A stretch of DNA of 64,000 bases, taken from positions 1,860,001 to 1,924,000 of the forward strand of contig NZ_BAAAWO010000001.1 of NCBI RefSeq assembly GCF_039535115.1. Reading direction: 5' to 3'. The notes under the pieces were generated by a model. It ran no database searches. It was not told the origin of the DNA and saw only the letters and a program-made list of their open reading frames with translations. Positions 34,400-43,811 of the stretch are shown here, piece after piece. The DNA is from Paeniglutamicibacter sulfureus (GTDB lineage Bacteria > Actinomycetota > Actinomycetes > Actinomycetales > Micrococcaceae). Numbering within the stretch: position 1 is the first letter of the stretch; every line of letters starts with the position of its first letter. The position numbers and the translations under genes are program-made.

Positions 34400-35440
34400 C
34401 TAGGCCCTGGCACCGGCGACGGGCCGGGCCGTGTCGGAGGCCTGCTCGCGCTTGATCAGCGTGGAAAGGATGCGCCGGGCCTTGGCCACGCCGCCGTCCT
34501 GGGCGATGAGCACGTCGAATTCGCCGGCCGGGCGGGACTGCATGCCGATCTCCTGGGCCTCCAGGGCGTCGGCGTCCTCCTGCAGCACGGTGTTCAGGCC
34601 CACCCGCAGGTCTTCGGTGGCCTGCGCGTCGTCGACGGCGAAGTTGCGGCTGAAGGCGTAGTAGTACCAGGAGTTGCGCTCGTCGATGGGGGTGATGCCA
34701 TTGAGCACCTTGATGAGGTAGCCCTCCGCGCGGGGCTTGCCCTCGCCGGTGATCCCGGAGTGCAGCACGTGCAGGTTGGGCACGAAGAACTCGGTGCAGT
34801 GGAAGCGGTCGAAGAGACCGCGGGCGTCCATGGTGTCGGCGTACAGCGGCGGGGCCTCCACAGACGGCATCAGCCGGTCGACGCTGACCACCGAGCCCTC
34901 GACCTCGACGGTGATGCCGTGCTCGTAGATGTAGTCGTCGCCCACGGTGGTCTTGTGCAGGAACGACTCGTGGGTCAGGTCCAGCAGGTTGTCGTGTATC
35001 AGCCCGGCGCGGCATTTGAAATGGAAGGAGTGGGTGACGGTGGCCCACTCGGGGTCGGTCATCCAGTGCGTGTCCGGCACGTCCGCCGGGTTGGCCAGCT
35101 CCGCATCGCCCATCCAGGCCCAGATCCAGCCGTCTTTTTCCACCAGCGGGTACTTGCGGACCTTGGCACGCTCGGGGATGGTGCTTTGCGCCGGGACCTT
35201 GGTGCACATGCCGTCTTCCCCATAGGTGAAGCCGTGGTAGCCGCATTCGATGGAATCCCCGATGGTGCGGCCCTCCGAGAGCGGGAAGGCGCGGTGCGCG
35301 CAGCGGTCGGCCAGGGCCACGGGCGTTCCGTTCTGGGTGCGGAAGAGCACCAGCGGCTGCTCGCAGATCACCCGCTTTACCGGCTTGCGGTCGACCTCGT
35401 TGCTCCAGGCCGCCACGTACCAGGTGTTCAAGACATACAT
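34400..35440 (-). CDS. VanA-like Rieske oxygenase, catalytic subunit
   Basis: A 346-residue single-component-type alpha subunit. MYVLNTWYVAAW (35440, AAAGGA upstream) opens the Rieske domain, whose ligands are Cys47-x-His49 and Cys66-x2-His69. The mononuclear iron site is NLLDLTHESFLH (His157, His162). Length and order match the vanillate O-demethylase/dicamba/toluenesulfonate group, which demethylates or hydroxylates its substrate with a VanB-type reductase such as the one encoded at the end of this operon. First gene of a seven-gene operon under the GntR regulator. Confidence 0.92.
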   Translation of the reverse strand: MYVLNTWYVAAWSNEVDRKPVKRVICEQPLVLFRTQNGTPVALADRCAHRAFPLSEGRTIGDSIECGYHGFTYGEDGMCTKVPAQSTIPERAKVRKYPLVEKDGWIWAWMGDAELANPADVPDTHWMTDPEWATVTHSFHFKCRAGLIHDNLLDLTHESFLHKTTVGDDYIYEHGITVEVEGSVVSVDRLMPSVEAPPLYADTMDARGLFDRFHCTEFFVPNLHVLHSGITGEGKPRAEGYLIKVLNGITPIDERNSWYYYAFSRNFAVDDAQATEDLRVGLNTVLQEDADALEAQEIGMQSRPAGEFDVLIAQDGGVAKARRILSTLIKREQASDTARPVAGARA

Positions 35441-35476
35441 GTTTTTTCCTTTGTCGGGAGATGGAACGCGATGAAT

Positions 35477-35502
35477 TGTATTCACCGTATACAGTGGATA
35501 CA
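35477..35502. promoter_or_regulatory. 26-bp operator palindrome between Rieske operon and gntR
   Basis: TGTATTCAC-CGTATACA-GTGGATACA: 22 of 26 positions are symmetric. It lies 37 nt upstream of the Rieske start and 108 nt upstream of the GntR start, inside a 169-nt divergent gap. A TTGACC on the minus strand (35507-35512) is beside it. This is the likely binding site of the FCD-type GntR regulator. Confidence 0.65.
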
Positions 35503-35609
35503 GATGGGTCAAGGGTTTTTTGTGACCCGCACCACCAGCGCCTCGTCGGAGAACGAAAACCGCACGCTAGACTGCTGGGAACCGCGAGGAAACATTTTCA
35601 GGGAGACGC

Positions 35610-36272
35610 ATGGCTACGGGAGTCCACGACGCACGGCCATTGGCGGTACGCGTCCACGAACAAATCGCGTCCGAAATCGTCAGCGGCGCGCTGAAGCCAG
35701 GGACCGCCCTGGTCCAGGAACAGGTTGCCGCCCAATACGGCGTCTCCCGCACCCCGGTGCGCGACGCGCTGGCCCAGGTCGCGATGGAGGGCCTGGCCAC
35801 GCTGGTGCCCGGGAGCGGCTACGTGGTCAACGACCTCACGGCCCAGGACGTGCAGAACGTCTTCGAGGTGCGTTACCACCTGGAACAACTGGCGATGTCA
35901 CAGGCCATCGGCAAGCACTCCCCTGCACAACTGGTGCGGCTGCGGGCGCTCATCGACGAATTCGAGACGGTGGAACCCACCGACGCGGAGGAACAGTTCC
36001 GCCTCGGTAAGGAATTCCACCTCAGGCTCATCGACCCCTGCCCCAACCAATACCTGCGCGAGACCCTGGGGAGCATCTGGGGACACCCGATCCAGCGGCG
36101 GATCACCCGCGCCTACCAGCTGGGGCCCGAGCACCAAGCCTCCATTGCGCAGGCGCACCGGGACATCCTGGCGGCGCTCCCCGCCGGTGACCTGGAAACG
36201 ATCATCCGGGTCCTGGGCTACTGCCACGACGCCGGCGACATCGACCCGCAGGCCCTGCCCTCGCGCGGGTGA
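35610..36272 (+). CDS. GntR-family (FadR/FCD subgroup) regulator
   Basis: A 220-residue regulator with GGGAG before the ATG. The N-terminal winged helix reads IVSGALKPGTALVQEQVAAQYGVSRTPVRDALAQVAMEGLATLVPGSGYVV. The all-helical C-terminal FCD ligand domain has FHLRLIDPC and SIAQAHRDILAAL, with the Asp/His metal-binding pattern of that class. It is divergent from the Rieske operon and presumably its ligand-responsive repressor. Confidence 0.92.
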   Translation: MATGVHDARPLAVRVHEQIASEIVSGALKPGTALVQEQVAAQYGVSRTPVRDALAQVAMEGLATLVPGSGYVVNDLTAQDVQNVFEVRYHLEQLAMSQAIGKHSPAQLVRLRALIDEFETVEPTDAEEQFRLGKEFHLRLIDPCPNQYLRETLGSIWGHPIQRRITRAYQLGPEHQASIAQAHRDILAALPAGDLETIIRVLGYCHDAGDIDPQALPSRG

Positions 36273-36300
36273 GTCAGGCAAGTCTAGGAGCGGGCCGGTG

Positions 36301-37863
36301 CTATCCGCCTGCTCCGGAACGGCGAATCCGCAGGATCTCGTCTTGGTAGGCAAGGTACAGATTGGCAATGAGCCCTACATCGTTCAGGTTCCCGCCCAGG
36401 ATCTCGCCGACTTTTTTGATCCGGTAACGGACGGTGTTGGGGTGGACGTAGAGCCAAGCCGCAACTCGGGCAACGTCCTGGTCCATGGCCAGGTATCCCT
36501 GGATGGTTTCCACCAGTTCCTTCTCATGCCGCAGCGGCTGGACGTATCGGGTAAGCCGCTTGCGGTCGGACGGGCTCTTGAGACGTGCCAAGAACCAGCT
36601 AGCGGGATCAACCTCATCCATCCGCACCAGACTTCCATGCGTCCCGGCATCGCCGACGGCGCACCGCCGAGCTATGCTCGCGGCAAGTTCGGCATCCTGG
36701 AATTGCTCGGGAACCTGCGCCAGCGACCCCAAGGGCTCACTCAAACCGATCATCAAGCCTTTCGCACCGGACGCCAGCCACTGTTCACTTGCCTTGGAAT
36801 CGGGAAGTAGTGCGTGGAACCCCGGGGGGACCTCCGGCGTCTTTCCGTTCTCTGCAAAGAGAAGGGGCACGCCCATACGCTCCGCAGATTCAATCAGCGC
36901 GTCTACCCTCCCCCGCGACAGCAGTTCATCTCCAAGGGTGCTGGCCACCACCGAACGGACAGGCTCGAAGCCCTTGAACCCATAGGGCTTCAACAGTTCC
37001 CAGTAGCGCAGTTCGCGGGAGACACCGATGCCGTCCTGCAAACTGGTGAGCAATTGGGCGTTTTCATGCCGTTGTCTCGAGGTGTCCAGGTGACTGATGC
37101 CTTTGATGGCCCCGAGCATCCGCTGGGTGGTTTCAAGCAGGACATCGCCGAGGTCGTCAAGCATCGATCCCTGACGCGTGGCAATGGCCAAATGGTAGCC
37201 CCGGCCACGCAAGACCATGGAACGGTACATGACCTCCCAGCGACCAATGGCTATTCGGTCAAAGTGGGACGAGCCGCCATTGATTGCCGCGAATATGAGG
37301 TTGGTTGGCCCGTCACCCGTCGATTCGACGATGGCGCCCGAATCCTCGTAGAGCACGGCAGTCCCTCGGCAAGCGGTGCCCAGACGAGCAATTAGAGACT
37401 TGATCGGGGTGTCTGAAGCGACGCTATCGAGCAGGTCATTGGTCAGCCACATCATGCGTTTGATTCCATAACCGTCAGGAACCGACGCGTTTTGGTTGAT
37501 GTAGTTTTCTACGTGCCGAAATGGGATTTCCGGTGCAACCGCCACGAGCGGAAATCCCGCCTCGGCACAGCATCGGCGCAACGCGTCGGGAACAGACTGA
37601 AAATACACGCCTACACCGAAAAACAAGGCAGCCACCTTAGCTCGACGCAGCGAGGCCACCAGTTCCCGGAAAGCCGCTTCTGTATTCGCCTCGTCTAGGA
37701 ATCGCATGCCGGTGGTCAGCATGATGTTTCCCGGTTCCAACCAGCGGGCCGGATCATGTATTTCCGAACTATGTGCACCACTGATTTCGGGATCGAGGGA
37801 TCCGGAAACAACGAGTTCCAAGCCGAGAGACTTATTTTTCAGAACTTCATTTAAGCAAAGCAC
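36301..37863 (-). CDS. PucR-family regulator, adjacent to hydantoinase-like genes
   Basis: A 520-residue regulator starting at a GTG with AAGGTG upstream. The N-terminal PucR domain (about residues 1-130, RWLEPGNIMLTTGMRF ... KVAALFFGVGVYF) is followed by a GGDEF-like CdaR region and the C-terminal HTH_30 block TIQGYLAMDQDVARVAAWLYVHPNTVRYRIKKVGEILG. PucR proteins control purine/allantoin and related nitrogen pathways. It is divergent from hyuA-hyuB, its likely target. Confidence 0.9.
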   Translation of the reverse strand: MLCLNEVLKNKSLGLELVVSGSLDPEISGAHSSEIHDPARWLEPGNIMLTTGMRFLDEANTEAAFRELVASLRRAKVAALFFGVGVYFQSVPDALRRCCAEAGFPLVAVAPEIPFRHVENYINQNASVPDGYGIKRMMWLTNDLLDSVASDTPIKSLIARLGTACRGTAVLYEDSGAIVESTGDGPTNLIFAAINGGSSHFDRIAIGRWEVMYRSMVLRGRGYHLAIATRQGSMLDDLGDVLLETTQRMLGAIKGISHLDTSRQRHENAQLLTSLQDGIGVSRELRYWELLKPYGFKGFEPVRSVVASTLGDELLSRGRVDALIESAERMGVPLLFAENGKTPEVPPGFHALLPDSKASEQWLASGAKGLMIGLSEPLGSLAQVPEQFQDAELAASIARRCAVGDAGTHGSLVRMDEVDPASWFLARLKSPSDRKRLTRYVQPLRHEKELVETIQGYLAMDQDVARVAAWLYVHPNTVRYRIKKVGEILGGNLNDVGLIANLYLAYQDEILRIRRSGAGG

Positions 37864-38054
37864 GGTGGTTCACCTTCACTCGATTCGTTCATGATTTGGT
37901 GGCCTTGAATCCCAAAATCGCCCCGTGACACATGTGCATTTGTAGAAATCACAATAATAGTGGCAGTGGCCTTGGAGTTCCGCTAGTGACAGAGATGCGC
38001 GTCACATTGCATGGTTGGGGAAGCAAAAACCTCGAACTCAGCAAGGAGCGCATG

Positions 38055-40109
38055 ATGGCCAATTTACGAGTCGCCGTAGACGTCGGAGGTACCTTCACCG
38101 ATGTCTGCATCTTCGATGAAGAGACCCAGGAAATGCGGGTCACGAAGGTCCCTTCCACTCCGCACGACCCCATGCTAGCCGTGATGGGAGGCGTCGAACG
38201 AGCCAAAATCAATCTGGCCGATGTCTCCTTGTTCTCCCACGGAACCACCGTAGCTACAAACGCACTCATCACCCGCAAGTTCCCGGCCGCGGCCATGATC
38301 ACCACCCAGGGTTTCCGCGATGTCATTGAAATTCGCGACGGCACCAAGGACGATCTTTGGGATGCTTACAACGACGTTTCTGGTCCCTACATTCGCCGCC
38401 GTGACCGCTTCGAGGTCGCTGAGCGCATCGATTTCTCCGGAAAGGTCGTCACCCCGCTGGACGAGGTCGAGGCCCGCCGCCTCGCAGCTCTGTTGCGCAA
38501 GCGAGGAACCACAACAATTGCCGTGTGCTTCATCAATTCCTACGCGAACCCCGCCAACGAAATTCGGATGCGCGAAATTCTCCAGGAAGAGCTTCCCGGG
38601 GCCACGGTCTCCGCCTCGGCCGAGATCCTGCCCGAAATCTTTGAACACGACCGATTCAACACCGCTGTGTCGAATGCAGTACTTGCCCCCTTGGTGACCG
38701 GTTATGTAGACCGGCTGGCCGCACAACTCAAGGACGGCGGATACACCGGGGATTTGCTCCTGCTCCACTCCGGTGGCGGGTCAATGACCCCGCGGATGGT
38801 CAAGCGCTACCCCGTGAGACTGGCAGCCTCCGGTATTGCCGCCGGAGCGATCGCAGCCAAGCATGTGGCCCAACAATGCGGCTTCGAAGATGCCGTTGGA
38901 CTGGATATGGGTGGTACCTCCACCGATATTTGTCTGGTATCTGGCGGCGAATTGCGTATCACCAAGGAGTGGCAGGTCGAATACGGGCATCCGATTGTCT
39001 TCCCATCGATCGAGGTCCTGACGATTGGGGCCGGTGGCGGGTCACTGGCCCACATCGATATCGCCGGCGCACTGCGCAACGGACCGCAGTCGGCAGGTGC
39101 TGCTCCGGGTCCCGCCTGCTACAACTCCGGCGGCGACCAGCCCACCAACTGCGACGCGAATGTGGCGTTGAACCGTCTCGGAACGTCGTTGGCAGGCGGC
39201 GCCAAGACTCTGGACCGCACGCTTTCCCTCGAGGCCATTAAGCGCGTCATTGCCGAGCCCCTGGACATGGAATTGGCCGAGGCGGCATATGCCATCCTGC
39301 AGGTCGCCAACGCCAACATGGCCGATGCGGTGCGCCTGATCTCGATCCGCCGCGGCTACGACCCACGCGACTTCGCACTCATTGCCTTTGGCGGTGCCGG
39401 TGCACTACACGGTGCCGAAGTGGCCCGTGAACTGAACATCCCCACCGTCGTGGTCCCGGCCAATCCCGGTGTCACCTCCGCCCTGGGCTGTCTACTGGTT
39501 GACATACGGCATGACCTCTCGGCTATGTTTAGCGGATTGGCTTCCGAGACCGATCCAGGCGAGATCGAAGTCCGGTTTAAGACACTAGAAAAGGAGGCTT
39601 CCTCGCGCCTGCGCCATGAAGGGGTGAACGACGAGAATGCCGTGCTGAAGCGCGAGATTTCCATGCGATACGCAGGTCAGTGGCGATCACTGTCAGTGCC
39701 CATCGGTACGGGGCGCGGCGCCCTGGAAACGGCGATAGAAACCTTCCATCAGGAACACGAACGTGAGTTCGCGTTCCGGCAGGACGATCAGCCGGTCGAG
39801 ATCTACCAGTTGCTGCTTAGCGCCATCGGCAAAACACCGAAGCCTGCCTTCATCCCGGCCACCGAGCTGAACGCCGATCCGGGGGAACCTGTCTCCACCC
39901 GCGAGGTCTACTTCGGCAACACCGGCTGGTTGTCCACTCCCGTCTACGACCGCCGCCGTCTCCCGGCCGGTGCCACGTTCTCCGGTCCGGCGATCATTGA
40001 CCAGCTCGATTCCACCACCGTGGTTCCCCCGCGAACGACCGCCGAAATCGACGGCTGGGGCAATATCCGCATCCACCTTCACGATCTTCCCTCAAGCAAG
40101 GAGTCTTAG
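38055..40109 (+). CDS. hyuA: Hydantoinase/oxoprolinase subunit A
   Basis: A 684-residue ATP-dependent hydantoinase/5-oxoprolinase A subunit. AAGGAG at 38043-38048 fits the ATG at 38055 (MANLRVAVDVGGTFTD), the second of two adjacent ATGs. The actin-like phosphate motif VDVGGTFTDVCIF, the SHGTTVATNALI segment and the second DMGGTSTDICLV motif are present. With HyuB it would open a five-membered amide ring (hydantoin, 5-oxoproline or N-methylhydantoin) using ATP. It starts 191 nt from the divergent PucR gene, and hyuB follows after 2 nt. Confidence 0.93.
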   Translation: MANLRVAVDVGGTFTDVCIFDEETQEMRVTKVPSTPHDPMLAVMGGVERAKINLADVSLFSHGTTVATNALITRKFPAAAMITTQGFRDVIEIRDGTKDDLWDAYNDVSGPYIRRRDRFEVAERIDFSGKVVTPLDEVEARRLAALLRKRGTTTIAVCFINSYANPANEIRMREILQEELPGATVSASAEILPEIFEHDRFNTAVSNAVLAPLVTGYVDRLAAQLKDGGYTGDLLLLHSGGGSMTPRMVKRYPVRLAASGIAAGAIAAKHVAQQCGFEDAVGLDMGGTSTDICLVSGGELRITKEWQVEYGHPIVFPSIEVLTIGAGGGSLAHIDIAGALRNGPQSAGAAPGPACYNSGGDQPTNCDANVALNRLGTSLAGGAKTLDRTLSLEAIKRVIAEPLDMELAEAAYAILQVANANMADAVRLISIRRGYDPRDFALIAFGGAGALHGAEVARELNIPTVVVPANPGVTSALGCLLVDIRHDLSAMFSGLASETDPGEIEVRFKTLEKEASSRLRHEGVNDENAVLKREISMRYAGQWRSLSVPIGTGRGALETAIETFHQEHEREFAFRQDDQPVEIYQLLLSAIGKTPKPAFIPATELNADPGEPVSTREVYFGNTGWLSTPVYDRRRLPAGATFSGPAIIDQLDSTTVVPPRTTAEIDGWGNIRIHLHDLPSSKES

Positions 40110-40111
40110 TC

Positions 40112-42109
40112 ATGACCGATACACTCGTTGCCCCAGACGCCCTGGCAACCTCTCCGACACGTCCATCACTGGATCCGGTCACCTTTGAGGTGCTGAAGAA
40201 CGCGTTCGCCACGTCGGTTGACTTGATGAGCGAACAAATCCTGCGGACCTGCTACTCGTTCGTCATCTATTCGCGTGATTTCTCTTCCGCCCTATGCGAT
40301 GCGTCCGGAAACACCGTGATGCAGGGTTCCGGTGACATTGCGGTGCATGTGGGCACCTTGCATTTCCAGTGCAAGGCCGTCATCGAGGAGTTTGGCACCG
40401 ACATCCACCCCGACGACGTTTTCGCCATCAACGACCCGTACCGCGGCGGTACCCACTTCAACGATGTTTCGTTCATCCGCCCCATTTTCGCTGACGGCGA
40501 GGTCATTGCCTTTGCCCAGAACAAGGGCCACTGGGCCGACATCGGTGGCAATGTCCCCGGCTCTTTCGACGTAAACGCCAAGGAACATTTCGGCGAGGGC
40601 TTGCGCATCACACCGGTGAGGATCTGGTCCAAGGGCGTGTTCCTGCACGACGTCGCCCAACTGCTGGTATCCAACACCCGCGCGCCGCGGCAGGCCATGG
40701 GCGATCTGCACGCCCAGTCCGAGGCCACCGCAGTCTGCGAGCGCGAGGTACATCGCTTGGTCGGCAAGTACTCCAAGGACACAGTGCTCGCGGCCATGCA
40801 GGAAACGCAGGACTACGTGAAGCGGACCGTGTTGCGACAGCTGGAGTCCCTTCCCCAAGGTGAATGGGAAACCACCGACTACATCGACGTGGATCCGGGC
40901 AAAGGCGAAGGTCTCGTGCCAATCAAGATCAAGCTCAAACTTGACGGGAACGGCATCCATTATGACCTCTCCGGATCAGCTCCAGCGGTGGCAACGTTCC
41001 TCAACTCCGGCTACGGCACCACCCACTCGGCCATCTACGCCGGCACCAAAACCTTCTTCCCTGATGTGCCGCTGAATTCAGGCTTCTATGCCGCGGTCCA
41101 AGCAGAGATCGGCCCGGAGGGTACGGTGGTCAACGCCGGATGGCCGTTCGCGGTCACCGGGTTCTGCTCCGGCCCTTACGAGAAGATCATGAACGGGATC
41201 TTCGAGCTGTGGAGCCAGATCATGCCGGAACGCGCCATGGCGTGCGCGTTCAATCTCGAATACCTGTTGGTAGGCGGCAAGGACGCGCGGACCCCGAAGA
41301 ACGAGTACTTCATGTGGTACGACTGGATGGCCGGCGGCTGGGGCGGACGTGCCACCAAGGATGGTTCTAGCGCTACGGCTCCGGTGTTCGGCCCGGGCCT
41401 AGCCGTGCAACCGGTCGAGGGGCAAGAACGACTCTCCCCTGTCTTGACGACCCGGCACGAGATCGCCATGGACTCGGCCGGCCCCGGCCGCTATCGTGGC
41501 GGCCTGGGAATCGAAAAGGGCGGGATGCTTACCGATGCCTTCGACACCGTCATGAGCTATTGCTGCGACCGTGCCCGCTCCATCACCTGGGGCATCGAAG
41601 GCGGCTTGCCCTCAATACCGCACGGAGTCTGGCTGAACAAGGGCACCGCGGAGGAACGCTACCTCGGTTCCAATTTCTCCTCCGTTCCCGTGCAGTCGGG
41701 CGATACCTTCACACGCCCCTCCGCCGGAGGCGGCGGATTCGGCGACCCGTTACTACGCACCCCCGGCGAAGTTCGGGAGGACGTCATTGACCAGTATGTC
41801 TCGATCGATCGAGCAGCCAAGGACTACGGAGTGGTGATCCGCGAGATCGATGCAGAGCTCGACGAGTTCGAGATCGACGAGGCCGCCACGACGACGCTGC
41901 GGGCACAGATCCGCGCCGCGCGGAACGGATGGCTTACCGAGGATCCGCATGTTGTCGCGGAAAACTACCGCAATGGCACCACGGACATGCTCGATGTCAT
42001 TCGGAGGCACGGCGTCATCCTGGACTGGGGCACCGGCGAGCTATTTGAAAACACCACGGCTGAGTACCGGCAGCTGATGGCGCGCCGCTCTTCCTCACAC
42101 TGGGTCTAG
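40112..42109 (+). CDS. hyuB: Hydantoinase/oxoprolinase subunit B
   Basis: A 665-residue B subunit. It begins DPVTFEVLKNAFATSVDLMSEQILRTCYS and contains DVFAINDPYRGGTHFNDV, the GHWADIGGNVPGS segment and GPGRYRGGLGIEKG, all typical of the family. AAGGAG precedes the ATG. It runs about 100 residues past the usual core; the C-terminal helical end (DVIDQYVSIDRAAKDYGVVIRE) is standard. Forms a heteromer with HyuA. Confidence 0.93.
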   Translation: MTDTLVAPDALATSPTRPSLDPVTFEVLKNAFATSVDLMSEQILRTCYSFVIYSRDFSSALCDASGNTVMQGSGDIAVHVGTLHFQCKAVIEEFGTDIHPDDVFAINDPYRGGTHFNDVSFIRPIFADGEVIAFAQNKGHWADIGGNVPGSFDVNAKEHFGEGLRITPVRIWSKGVFLHDVAQLLVSNTRAPRQAMGDLHAQSEATAVCEREVHRLVGKYSKDTVLAAMQETQDYVKRTVLRQLESLPQGEWETTDYIDVDPGKGEGLVPIKIKLKLDGNGIHYDLSGSAPAVATFLNSGYGTTHSAIYAGTKTFFPDVPLNSGFYAAVQAEIGPEGTVVNAGWPFAVTGFCSGPYEKIMNGIFELWSQIMPERAMACAFNLEYLLVGGKDARTPKNEYFMWYDWMAGGWGGRATKDGSSATAPVFGPGLAVQPVEGQERLSPVLTTRHEIAMDSAGPGRYRGGLGIEKGGMLTDAFDTVMSYCCDRARSITWGIEGGLPSIPHGVWLNKGTAEERYLGSNFSSVPVQSGDTFTRPSAGGGGFGDPLLRTPGEVREDVIDQYVSIDRAAKDYGVVIREIDAELDEFEIDEAATTTLRAQIRAARNGWLTEDPHVVAENYRNGTTDMLDVIRRHGVILDWGTGELFENTTAEYRQLMARRSSSHWV

Positions 42110-42127
42110 CCACTTGCATGCACACGT

Positions 42128-42276
42128 GCCAGGAGTGCGGAACGCCTGCCGATTCGTTCACTCCTGGCCCGGCACCGCGCCCAAGGGCCATCTGATTTCC
42201 AGGGGGGTACCGCCAGCAAAGATGCGGGCGGTACCGCCCCCGGAAAATAGAACGGGAACTCGATAGGCTCCCGTTC
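42128..42276 (+). promoter_or_regulatory. Three-hairpin intergenic leader between hyuB and permease
   Basis: Three inverted repeats follow one another: GCCAGGAGTG/CACTCCTGGC (42128-42137/42159-42168), GGTACCGCC/GGCGGTACC (42206-42214/42227-42235) and GAACGGGA/TCCCGTTC (42250-42257/42269-42276). The right arm of the second is itself part of the palindrome GGCGGTACCGCC. The first may terminate hyuAB; the others sit in the leader of the permease gene. The remaining leader to 42433 holds a weaker TTCGAC/GTCGAA pair. Confidence 0.6.
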
Positions 42277-42433
42277 CGACCGCTAACGAGCGGCATTTGT
42301 TCGACATGCTTCGCCGGGCACCGACCAGTGCTCGGTCGAAATTGCACCTTATTCCTTGTCACACTCGCCTGGCACCAAGCACGCACGGGTTCGACCCGAT
42401 GCCCTGCCGTGCCCGTTTTTCAGGAGAAGTCTC

Positions 42434-43783
42434 GTGTCAACACAATCAACGGCTGAGAATACGGTCCCAGAAAACAGGAAGATGAGCGCGGGCTCACTCT
42501 CTATGGCTTGGTACGGCCTGGTCTCGGCCATGTTCTTCATCTACATCGGCGCCTCACTGGCCCAGGCCTACGGCACCATCGATACCCTCATAGGGCTGTC
42601 CATCACGATCGTCATCTACGGCGCCATCAACCGGGTCCTGGCCGGATATGCTTTGAAGCATTCCTTAACCGTTGCCCAGTTCTCCCGCACCCTGCTCGGC
42701 AGCAAGGGCGCATTACTGGCCACACTGGTCTTTGCCGCCACCGCCATCTACTACGCAGTCTTCGAGGGCGCCATCCTCGGCTACGCCTTCCAGGCCCAGT
42801 TCGGCGGACCCATCCAGCTTTGGTACGCATTGGTGGTGCTGTACACGATTCCGCTCATCGCCGGTGGCATCCAACGCTGGCTGGACAAGATCAACGGCTG
42901 GCTGCTTCCCATCTACTGGGGCGGGCTAATCACCGCGGTCGTTTGGGCGTCCATTGCCCATCCTAACGGCAGTGCCTGGCTCACCCACTCAGCAGGTTCG
43001 CTGTCGCTCGTTGCTGGCGGGCCCGGCTGGCTGGCCACCTGCGCCGCCTTCATGGGCGTGTGGATCCTGATGATGTACACCATGGACTTCGCTGCACTTG
43101 GGCGCGCAAAGGACGTGAAGTTCCACCAGCGTTACACTTTCGGCTGGCTCTTCTACACCCTGGCCTTTGGCGTCAACTCACTGATCGGCATCTACCTCAC
43201 CTTCACTATTCCCGGCGCGGAGGCCACCGAGACCGGTGTTGCTGGCGCCTTGGTCCAGCTCATGGGCCCGCTGGGCCTGCTGGTGATCTTCGTGTCCCAA
43301 ACCCGCATCAACACCGCGAACTATGCGCTGGGTATTGCCAACCTTCGTGAATTCGGAGAGCGAGCCCTGCGCCTGAGGTTGCCGTCGCTGGCTTGGGTCG
43401 GGATCGGTGCGCTTATTATCTACCTGTTGATGCTGCTGCCGGTCGTCAAGTACCTCTTGTTGGCCCTGTCATGGCAGGGGGCGCTGGTCACCGGCTGGGT
43501 GGCGATCGCGCTGGTACACATCTTCGTCCAGGAACGGCGCGGCGGCATCGTGCCGGACGGGTCGCTTCCGGACTCTGCATTCCCTGCGCTCAACCGAGCC
43601 GGGGTCGCTGCGTGGGTCATCTCGGCCGTTGCCGGAATCACGCTTATCCAGTCCGGCAGCGCGTGGGGCTCGAACATCGGCTCGCTGGCCACCCCGATAC
43701 TGGCGGCACTGATTTATGCGGCACTGATTCGCGTTTCCCAGGCACGAATAGGCGATTCCACGGCGAAACTCGTCAAGCACTAA
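42434..43783 (+). CDS. NCS1-type nucleobase/hydantoin permease
   Basis: A 449-residue transporter with about 12 membrane spans. CAGGAG seven nt upstream selects the GTG at 42434 (V/M-STQSTAENTVPENRKMSAGSLSMAWYGLVSAMFF). MYTMDFAALGRA, SQTRINTANYALGIANL and the YWGG segment fit the cytosine/purine/hydantoin (NCS1, CodB-like) family. Position after hyuAB suggests import of the ring substrate. A 324-nt structured gap separates it from hyuB. Confidence 0.9.
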   Translation: MSTQSTAENTVPENRKMSAGSLSMAWYGLVSAMFFIYIGASLAQAYGTIDTLIGLSITIVIYGAINRVLAGYALKHSLTVAQFSRTLLGSKGALLATLVFAATAIYYAVFEGAILGYAFQAQFGGPIQLWYALVVLYTIPLIAGGIQRWLDKINGWLLPIYWGGLITAVVWASIAHPNGSAWLTHSAGSLSLVAGGPGWLATCAAFMGVWILMMYTMDFAALGRAKDVKFHQRYTFGWLFYTLAFGVNSLIGIYLTFTIPGAEATETGVAGALVQLMGPLGLLVIFVSQTRINTANYALGIANLREFGERALRLRLPSLAWVGIGALIIYLLMLLPVVKYLLLALSWQGALVTGWVAIALVHIFVQERRGGIVPDGSLPDSAFPALNRAGVAAWVISAVAGITLIQSGSAWGSNIGSLATPILAALIYAALIRVSQARIGDSTAKLVKH

Positions 43784-43811
43784 AGTCCTGCCACTTACTC
43801 AACGCAGTGCA

